Of a DNA stretch of 11,140 nucleotides, positions 5,863 through 11,140 are shown one piece after another. The stretch is taken from positions 1 through 11,140 of the forward strand of contig JAITBR010000011.1 of NCBI GenBank assembly GCA_031283485.1, written 5' to 3'. The position numbers and the translations under genes are program-made. The notes beneath the pieces are model-generated. The model saw only the letters and a program-made list of their open reading frames with translations, did no database searches and was not told the DNA's origin. Every line of letters starts with the position of its first letter. Within the stretch, counting starts at the first letter, position 1. The DNA is from Puniceicoccales bacterium (lineage in GTDB: Bacteria > Verrucomicrobiota > Verrucomicrobiae > Opitutales > LL51).

Positions 5863-7215
5863 TTACGTTTCACACAAACGCTGCATTTGTGCCAGTTGTT
5901 TCCTAAGGCGAAAAAAACATATCACGCTAAAAATGAAGTATGCGCAAGCCCCGGAGATGCCGATGCACAAAATATTGTGGAAGAATCGCAGACCGATGTA
6001 GCTCGGTAAAACACAGAAAATGGCAAAACAGAGGGGATTGATTGCCATCGTGAAGCGCGTATCGCCAAAAGCGGTCAAATTCATGCGCAAGTTAAAAGCA
6101 TGCGCATCTGCCAACAACCAAATCCACATGGTGAATAGCGCCTGAGGCAACAAATTTCCAGATGTGTCGATATCCGTTGGACAAATGATGGAAATGATCG
6201 GATTCGGATAAGCAACCATTATTACAAATGACAGTGCTCCCGTTACGGCGGCGAGGCGCCTCCACGAAGATGTGTTTTTTCGAATCATATCCCAATTTTT
6301 CGCACCGTAAGCGTTGGAAGTAATTATTCCAACGCCCTGCCCAATACCTTCAATCATGAAATATGCCGTAACGTAGCAGGTCTGAGTCATGAATAAAATT
6401 GTAAAATCTTCACTACTCACATTGATCGCTGCCAGCTGGATGACAAAGCTCCACAAGCTGCCGCCTATGAAACAGTCAATGGCATTTGGTAGACCAATTT
6501 TAAGACTTTCAAGGAATAATTTTTGGTCGAATCGGAAATCAAAAATTCCATACTTTACATCATTTTTCCCGCAAAAAACTATGGCAGAAAACAGCAATAA
6601 TTCAATTATCTGCGCACTTACTGTGGCGATCCCAGCCCCGATTATTCCTAGCTCAGGAAATGGACCCAAGCCAAAAACAAGGGCAATATCCAAAAGAATA
6701 TTGATCACATTGCAAATAATTGATACATAGAGGATAATTTTCGTTTTTCCGCGGCCCGTGAAAAACGATCCCAATGCCCCCATGGCAGCGATCGGGATCG
6801 GGATTGCAATCAATAAAATACGCATGTACGGCAGCCCCAACTGCCGCAAGTTTTCAGCCAACAAATGTGGAGCAACCCAGATCGCGAACACAACCATTAT
6901 CGGAAAAAGGATCACCGCGAACCAGATCATCTGCCAAACGGCAGGGCCAATCTTTTTGTAATTTTTGCTGCCGTTGAATCGTCCAACGAAAACATCGGCA
7001 ATGAGTGAAATGTTGAGTGCCGTAAAATAGATGGTCCACCACCAACTAACCGTCCCTGCCATGGATTGAAAGGCGGCATTTGAGTATTTCGCCACGACCA
7101 TACGATCAGCCAATATCATAATCATGTTCGCGCCTGAAGAAATGATCAATGGCCAAGCAATAACCAATAATTCACGCACAGAACCAGGCTTATATTTGGT
7201 CAGTTGATTATCCAT
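5863..7215 (-). CDS. MATE-family multidrug/toxic compound efflux transporter
   Basis: This 450-residue inner-membrane protein has the twelve-helix, two-bundle layout of MATE transporters, which export cationic drugs or metabolites in exchange for Na+ or H+. The first bundle opens with PGSVRELLVIAWPLIISS (10-27) and ADRMVVAKYS (36-45), followed by FVGRFNGSKNYKKIG (76-90). The second bundle repeats the pattern with IGLPNAID (240-247) and IEGIGQGVGIITSNAYGAKN (288-307). The internal symmetry of FVGRFNGSKN and TSNAYGAKN is characteristic. The length matches the family. ATG at 7215 gives a sensible N-terminus, although no Shine-Dalgarno is evident. Upstream on the same strand is prfB, 146 bp away with palindromes between, so it is probably a separate unit. 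The substrate cannot be predicted. I know similar sequences from PVC bacteria, which supports the tentative taxonomic placement. Confidence 0.9.
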   Translation of the reverse strand: MDNQLTKYKPGSVRELLVIAWPLIISSGANMIMILADRMVVAKYSNAAFQSMAGTVSWWWTIYFTALNISLIADVFVGRFNGSKNYKKIGPAVWQMIWFAVILFPIMVVFAIWVAPHLLAENLRQLGLPYMRILLIAIPIPIAAMGALGSFFTGRGKTKIILYVSIICNVINILLDIALVFGLGPFPELGIIGAGIATVSAQIIELLLFSAIVFCGKNDVKYGIFDFRFDQKLFLESLKIGLPNAIDCFIGGSLWSFVIQLAAINVSSEDFTILFMTQTCYVTAYFMIEGIGQGVGIITSNAYGAKNWDMIRKNTSSWRRLAAVTGALSFVIMVAYPNPIISIICPTDIDTSGNLLPQALFTMWIWLLADAHAFNLRMNLTAFGDTRFTMAINPLCFAIFCVLPSYIGLRFFHNILCIGISGACAYFIFSVICFFRLRKQLAQMQRLCET

Positions 7216-7271
7216 AATCTATCATTTTGTTTTGCAAATACCCACTAAAAAGTCCAGGCTTTAGTTACAGC

Positions 7272-7289
7272 TAGCCAATGTAATGGCTA
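7272..7289. promoter_or_regulatory. Inverted repeat upstream of the MATE gene, possible operator
   Basis: Perfect 6-bp arms TAGCCA (7272-7277) and TGGCTA (7284-7289) are separated by 6 bp, and end 56 bp before the MATE start on the minus strand. They could bind a dimeric regulator of the transporter. The arms are short enough to arise by chance. Confidence 0.25.
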
Positions 7290-7294
7290 TTTGA

Positions 7295-7341
7295 TGCCAT
7301 GAAGTTTTTTACAAAAAAAAACAAACTTTCAGAACATGGCA
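7295..7341 (-). terminator. Imperfect stem-loop after prfB, weak terminator candidate
   Basis: An outer stem TGCCATG (7295-7301) / CATGGCA (7335-7341) and an inner stem AAGTTT (7302-7307) / AAACTT (7323-7328) nest on the same axis, with a 6-base bulge on one side and an A/T-rich loop. It starts 20 bp after the prfB stop. There is no U-tract directly after the outer stem on the minus strand; the long T run lies in the loop, so intrinsic termination is uncertain. Confidence 0.25.
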
Positions 7342-7361
7342 CAGCGCTATTCTCACAAATT

Positions 7362-8498
7362 TCAATCTTCACATTGACACTTTCTTTCTTCTGGGCATCC
7401 GGCCTTCAACCAAGCGTGGATAAATTTGTCAATGTCCCCATCGAGAACGGCTTGCACATTGCCGGTTTCTTCGCCGGTGCGAAGGTCCTTGACCATTTGG
7501 TATGGTTGTAAAACATAACTGCGAATTTGGTTTCCCCATCCTATTTCTCCCTTGGGGCCATAGAATTTTTCCATTTCGGAGCGTTTTTCGTCCTCCATGC
7601 GTTCGAACAGGCGTGAACGCAAAGTTTTCATGGCGGAATCCTTATTTTTGTACTGCGAACGTTCGTTTTGGCACGTCACAACGATACCGCTTGGCACATG
7701 AGTAATTCTGATTGCGGATTCCGTTTTATTGACATGCTGCCCACCTTTCCCGCTCGAGCGGTATGTGTCAATGCGCAGGTCAGCCTCACTGATTTTAACT
7801 TCCTCGTCATTTTCAATTTCAGCAATAACATCGACGGAACAAAATGAAGTGTGGCGCCGTTTATTTGAATCGAACGGGCTGATTCGCACTAACCTGTGGA
7901 CGCCGCGTTCTGATTTCAAATAACCGTAAACGTATTCACCTTCCACGCGTATGGTGGCGCTACTTATACCGGCCCCTTCACCCGGTTGCATGTCTTGAAT
8001 TTCACATTTCAGTGAATTACGTTCCGCCCATCGGACATACATCCTGAGGAGCATATCACTCCAATCACAGGACTCCGTTCCGCCAGCTCCGGCATGTATC
8101 GTTAAAAAGGCGTTACAAGAATCGTGTTTACCTCCGAGGTATAGTGCCAGTTCCATCTGATCAAGTATCCTGGAAATGCGGGCTATCATAGCGGAAGTTT
8201 CTTCGAGGTATTCGCCACTTTCTTCGCCGGCTTCCAGAATTTCCGCAGCGACTTTAAGATCCTCGAATCGTTCATTAACTATCGCAATGCCGCCTACTTT
8301 TTTCCTGAGGTAATTTAGTTCTGCTATTGTTTTTTGCGCGCACTCTTGATTATCCCAAAATCCAACCAGAGCCATTTTTTTTTCCAATCTTTCGATTTCA
8401 AACTTCATTCGATCAGTATCTAAAAATTTTTGTAACGCGGCAATCCGCTCCTCCATCGAGTTTATTTGCGACAAAATTTTAGGAATTTCCAAAGGCAT
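7362..8498 (-). CDS. prfB: Peptide chain release factor 2 (RF2), read without frameshift
   Basis: RF2 recognises UGA and UAA stop codons in the ribosomal A site and triggers peptide release. The 378-residue protein has the class signature: the stop-codon-recognising SPF tripeptide (207-209, the RF2 type rather than the PxT of RF1), and the GGQ catalytic motif (252-254) inside [14 protein letters not shown], with the Gln that is normally methylated. The N-terminal coiled-coil domain 1 spans about 1-110. In many bacteria the early coding region contains an in-frame UGA bypassed by +1 frameshifting, within LRGYL-D; here the matching place reads FLDTD (25-29) as ordinary codons with no UGA, so the feedback loop is absent. 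ATG at 8498 gives a normal N-terminus; no good Shine-Dalgarno lies close by. The gene is divergent from trxB across a 139-bp gap with a strong hairpin. It ends in the unusually Cys-containing tail [11 protein letters not shown]. Confidence 0.96.
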   Translation of the reverse strand: MPLEIPKILSQINSMEERIAALQKFLDTDRMKFEIERLEKKMALVGFWDNQECAQKTIAELNYLRKKVGGIAIVNERFEDLKVAAEILEAGEESGEYLEETSAMIARISRILDQMELALYLGGKHDSCNAFLTIHAGAGGTESCDWSDMLLRMYVRWAERNSLKCEIQDMQPGEGAGISSATIRVEGEYVYGYLKSERGVHRLVRISPFDSNKRRHTSFCSVDVIAEIENDEEVKISEADLRIDTYRSSGKGGQHVNKTESAIRITHVPSGIVVTCQNERSQYKNKDSAMKTLRSRLFERMEDEKRSEMEKFYGPKGEIGWGNQIRSYVLQPYQMVKDLRTGEETGNVQAVLDGDIDKFIHAWLKAGCPEERKCQCED

Positions 8499-8570
8499 GG
8501 CAATATTAGTGCAGACTTTCCTTTTTTTTTCCAGAAGTGTTTAAAGGAAGTTTTACCTATGGGATTTCCC

Positions 8571-8606
8571 ATGGAAAGCAAATTTTCGAACAAATTTGCT
8601 TTCCAT
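8571..8606. repeat. Perfect 15-bp hairpin in the divergent prfB/trxB gap
   Basis: Arms ATGGAAAGCAAATTT (8571-8585) and AAATTTGCTTTCCAT (8592-8606) are exact reverse complements around a 6-base loop. Both flanking genes point away from it, so it is not a terminator for either of them. It would be a large operator, a folded trxB leader, or the leader of prfB read on the other strand. An overlapping short palindrome TTTCC-CAT-GGAAA (8566-8578) offers an alternative pairing for the left arm. Confidence 0.85.
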
Positions 8607-8637
8607 TGCTACACGACTTGATTAGAGTCCGCCACCA

Positions 8638-9564
8638 GTGGTCGAAAACGTTGTCATAGCTGGTAGCGGATGCGCCGGATTAACATCTGCGATTTATTGT
8701 GCACGAGCCGGCCTCAATCCATTGGTGATAGACGGTACGCAACCGGGTGGACAGCTGACCACTACGGATGAAATTGAAAATTTTCCAGGATTTGTTGTTG
8801 GTGTGAATGGCTTTGAATTGACAAATCGCATGCGCACGCAGGCCGAACGTTTCGGAGCACGTTTTTTATCCGAAAGTATCGCTGCGGTTGATTTTTCAAT
8901 AAACGTGAAAAAAATTATTTGCAATGCCACCGAAATTGAGACATATGCCGCCATTATTGCAACTGGAGCTGCATCTCGCATGGCGAATGTACCCGGAGAG
9001 AAGGAATTTTTTGGCGGTCGAGGGGTCAGCGTTTGTGCAACATGTGATGCTCCATTCTTTCGAGGCAAGGTCGTTTGCGTTGTAGGTGGTGGGGATTCCG
9101 CCTGCGAAGAAGCACTGTTTTTAGCGAAGTTTTGCGAGCGCATATTTGTAATTCATCGCAGAGACGAATTTCGGGCATCGAGAATTATGGCAGACAAGGT
9201 GCTAAATAATTCAAGAATTTCCGTAGTGTGGAATTCTGTGTTACACGAAATTTTCGGTGAGGATAAAGTTCGTGGAATAAGAATCAGGAACGTTAATGAT
9301 GCTGCAATTTCTGAAATTGGGTGTGACGGCGTGTTTTTAGCAATTGGACACACCCCAAATACTGGGCCATTTAAATCTACTCTTGCAATGGACAACGACG
9401 GTTATATCCTGGGGAAGGGATATGGTTCGGTTGAAACTGCCATCGATGGTGTTTTTGTGGCGGGGGATTGCTCCGATAGGAAATTTCGACAGGCGATTAC
9501 TGCAGCTGGAATGGGCTGTATGGCTGCAATTTCTGCCGAGCGGTTTCTTGCCAAAAGGATTTAA
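8638..9564 (+). CDS. trxB: Thioredoxin reductase (NADPH, FAD flavoprotein)
   Basis: This cytosolic flavoenzyme reduces thioredoxin with NADPH, keeping protein thiols reduced. The 308-residue sequence has the low-molecular-weight TrxB layout: an N-terminal FAD-binding GSGCAG (9-14; Cys where most have Pro), the redox-active CATC (133-136), the NADPH-binding GGGDSA (150-155) with HRRDEFRAS (173-181) for the phosphate, and the C-terminal FAD motif GVFVAGDC (271-278) followed by FRQAITAAGMG (283-293). The length is normal. The start is GTG at 8638: TAG at 8623-8625 closes the frame just upstream and the N-terminus matches the family. The preceding GAG is a weak ribosome site. mcsA begins 4 bp after the stop, so the two are probably one operon. 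The strong hairpin at 8571-8606 lies about 30 bp upstream and may influence expression. Confidence 0.96.
   Translation: MVENVVIAGSGCAGLTSAIYCARAGLNPLVIDGTQPGGQLTTTDEIENFPGFVVGVNGFELTNRMRTQAERFGARFLSESIAAVDFSINVKKIICNATEIETYAAIIATGAASRMANVPGEKEFFGGRGVSVCATCDAPFFRGKVVCVVGGGDSACEEALFLAKFCERIFVIHRRDEFRASRIMADKVLNNSRISVVWNSVLHEIFGEDKVRGIRIRNVNDAAISEIGCDGVFLAIGHTPNTGPFKSTLAMDNDGYILGKGYGSVETAIDGVFVAGDCSDRKFRQAITAAGMGCMAAISAERFLAKRI
9553..9559 (+). promoter_or_regulatory. Ribosome binding site of mcsA inside the end of trxB
   Basis: AAAAGGA lies within the last codons of trxB, 9 bp before the ATG at 9569. It fixes the mcsA start; the same frame is open further upstream but overlaps trxB and has no conserved sequence there. 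Confidence 0.75.
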
Positions 9565-9568
9565 AAAA

Positions 9569-10099
9569 ATGAAAAAATGTCAATTTTGCGGGAAACCGGC
9601 TACGGTGCATTTTACACAGATTATAAATAGCGAAATGCAAAATGTTGACCTCTGCGACGAGTGCGCGACTAAACACGGTTTATTTGAGCAGGGTGGTTCA
9701 CCGCTTTCCATACTGGTGGCTCTCGGAGAAACAATGTTTGGCAATGTGCAGCAGAATTTGACCGTAAATGGATTAATTTGCTCGTCTTGCGGGTGCACGC
9801 CGATAGTTTTCAAAGAAACTGGACGTTTGGGATGCGAAAATTGCTATAGAGATCTAAAACCGCTAATTGAAAAAATAATCGAAAGCTTCCAAAAGGGAAT
9901 GTGTCACGTTGGCAAACGGCTATGCCCTAGTGGCGCTGAAAACAATAATGATTCACAGCCATGTGACGCGCGCCAAAGTAATTTCATGCGTGATGTTGAC
10001 GATTTAAAACTTGAGCTCGAGCGCGCCGTTACTGAAGAGCGCTACGAAGATGCTGCCATTTTGCGCGATGAAATAAAAAACATTCGGGATGGTTTATAA
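9569..10099 (+). CDS. mcsA: McsA, zinc-binding activator of the McsB protein-arginine kinase
   Basis: In Bacillus, McsA binds and activates McsB, the kinase that tags damaged proteins with phospho-arginine for ClpC-ClpP degradation. The 176-residue protein has the family layout: Cys pairs C4-x2-C7 and C29-x2-C32 in the N-terminal treble-clef-like zinc site, a second set C71-x2-C74 (plus C76) and C89-x2-C92, and a C-terminal UVR motif (about 142-176) with the typical LELERAVTEERYEDAAILRD core. The central linker contains three further Cys (112, 119, 132 or nearby). The ATG at 9569 follows AAAAGGA and begins directly with the first zinc pair. It starts 4 bp after trxB and its TAA shares one base with the mcsB ATG (TAATG), so translation is probably coupled. 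Cys-rich McsA beside trxB suggests redox responsiveness, which is inference. No ctsR is adjacent. Confidence 0.93.
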   Translation: MKKCQFCGKPATVHFTQIINSEMQNVDLCDECATKHGLFEQGGSPLSILVALGETMFGNVQQNLTVNGLICSSCGCTPIVFKETGRLGCENCYRDLKPLIEKIIESFQKGMCHVGKRLCPSGAENNNDSQPCDARQSNFMRDVDDLKLELERAVTEERYEDAAILRDEIKNIRDGL

Positions 10100-11140
10100 T
10101 GAGTGAGTTAAGTGCAACTTTATTTCGAGATGATTCGAGTTCCTGTTCAATGCCGATTGTGGTAAGTTCTCGCATTAGATTGGCGCGCAACTTGAGAGGA
10201 TATAAATTCCCCCGCCATGCGACGCACATGGAACTTGCTCGTGTTTCTGACGTGTGCAAATCAGTGCTGATGGGCTGTGATTTGCTGAAAGATCTAAAAA
10301 TTTTTGCAATGGATACTCTAAATCCCGTGGAACGGTGTGCATTGATTGAGGCTCATTTGTGTAGCATTGAGCTGTCGAAGAGCGAATTCGGCGCGGGACT
10401 GCTGGTCGCAAATAATAATTCCACGGCGATAATGTTCAATGAGGAGGATCATTTGCGCATACAATCATTTCGGAAAGATTTCGATTTCAAAACGATGTGG
10501 CCGGAAATAAGCGAACTCGACGACTACATTGCTCACTCGGTGGACATTGCCTACGATGATAATTATGGTTTTTTGACGGCGTGTCCCACAAATGTTGGCA
10601 CGGGAATGCGCAGTTCGGTGATGTTGCATTTGCCGGCTCTTGTTATTACCTCGCAAATTAATGCAATAATTAATGCCGTACAGAAACTTGGATTCGTTGC
10701 ACGCGGGTTATTCGGCGAAGGAACCGGCGCTTCCGGTGGCATATTTCAGATTTCAAACCAATATACCATTGGACTTTCGGAGATTGATATCATTTCACGG
10801 TTGTGTCAGGTAGTTATTTCCGTGATAGCCAGCGAAGAGTTGGCTCGCAAATGGCTTTTGAAAAACAGGAATTTGTTTGTGTACGACAATCTCGGTCGCT
10901 CATTTGGGCTCCTAAGCTGGAGTTATACCATGGGATCCGAAGAGGCCATTAGACACCTATCCAACATGCGTTTAGCAATAGATTACGGTTTTTTGCCACA
11001 AACGTGGCGTTCCAATTTGGACAATTTAATGGTCGACATTCAACCGTCGCACATTCAGCTTGCTGCCAACGGGCCACATTCTTCCGAGGAGAGAGATATT
11101 CAACGGGCCACCATAATAAGACAGTTTATCGAACAGCTCC
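10099..11140 (+). CDS. mcsB: McsB protein-arginine kinase, 3' end beyond window
   Basis: McsB transfers phosphate from ATP to arginine side chains of proteins, marking them for Clp proteolysis, and belongs to the phosphagen (guanido) kinase fold. The visible 347 residues contain the nucleotide-binding VVSSRIRLARN (21-31), the catalytic NEEDHLRIQ (114-122), the Cys loop ACPTNVGTGMR (161-171, Cys162), and the second catalytic Glu in GEGTGASG (206-213, Glu207). The C-terminal RDIQRA (332-337) matches the RDxxRA phospho-arginine-binding motif of the family. The family is about 360 residues long, so only some ten residues are missing past the right edge. ATG at 10099 overlaps the mcsA stop by one base. 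All expected active-site residues are present, so the enzyme should be functional. Whether clpC follows cannot be seen. Confidence 0.96.
   Translation, partial: MSELSATLFRDDSSSCSMPIVVSSRIRLARNLRGYKFPRHATHMELARVSDVCKSVLMGCDLLKDLKIFAMDTLNPVERCALIEAHLCSIELSKSEFGAGLLVANNNSTAIMFNEEDHLRIQSFRKDFDFKTMWPEISELDDYIAHSVDIAYDDNYGFLTACPTNVGTGMRSSVMLHLPALVITSQINAIINAVQKLGFVARGLFGEGTGASGGIFQISNQYTIGLSEIDIISRLCQVVISVIASEELARKWLLKNRNLFVYDNLGRSFGLLSWSYTMGSEEAIRHLSNMRLAIDYGFLPQTWRSNLDNLMVDIQPSHIQLAANGPHSSEERDIQRATIIRQFIEQL

Noticed and set aside
8694..9143. Long minus-strand reading frame of 149 codons inside trxB
   Set aside because: It is a shadow of trxB: Pro/Ser/Ala-rich product with no family features, fully covered by a well-supported gene.
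9344..9568. Extension of mcsA upstream to 9344
   Set aside because: The frame is open but lies wholly within trxB; family homology begins at the ATG at 9569, which has a proper ribosome site.

Overview
The window looks like chromosomal DNA from a host-associated bacterium, tentatively of the PVC superphylum (Verrucomicrobiota, or Chlamydiota as the alternative). This rests on three observations. A trxB-mcsA-mcsB cluster carries a McsA whose Cys-pair N-terminus resembles those of PVC members. The MATE transporter belongs to a type I associate with that group. An OTU-type cysteine protease, a eukaryote-like fold mostly seen in intracellular bacteria, is present. By inspection the DNA is AT-leaning and start signals are often weak or non-ATG. 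The assignment comes from recognising protein patterns, not from a search.

Left part (1-5820) is accessory-like. It holds, in order: a class 3 lipase-like serine hydrolase (251-1324), an alpha-helical repeat protein with a recent internal duplication (1533-2381), a Dps/ferritin-like iron-binding protein (2522-2959), an alpha/beta-hydrolase of the haloalkane-dehalogenase type that lacks the usual catalytic His (2966-3922), a convergent six-segment membrane protein on the minus strand (3915-4463), and an OTU-domain protein (4624-5820). The lipase, the repeat protein and the OTU protein fit the profile of secreted effectors, although no secretion signal is provable from sequence alone. Their upstream gaps contain short palindromes and a recurring T6GGA4T3 motif.

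Right part (5863-11140) is core-like. A MATE-family transporter (5863-7215) and peptide chain release factor 2 (7362-8498) lie on the minus strand. Facing away from prfB on the plus strand are thioredoxin reductase trxB (8638-9564), mcsA (9569-10099) and mcsB (10099 to beyond the edge). The last three are packed with gaps of 4 bp and then a 1-bp overlap and almost certainly form an operon. McsB is a protein-arginine kinase and McsA its zinc-binding activator, so this operon joins thiol redox maintenance to arginine-phosphate protein quality control. No ctsR or clpC lies in the window. The divergent prfB/trxB gap carries a perfect 15-bp hairpin that neither gene needs as a terminator.

No rRNA, tRNA, CRISPR array, transposase or insertion sequence was seen. 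The most noteworthy items are the OTU protease with a changed DGNC motif, the hydrolase with Tyr in place of its catalytic His, the duplicated repeat protein, and the intergenic palindromes.
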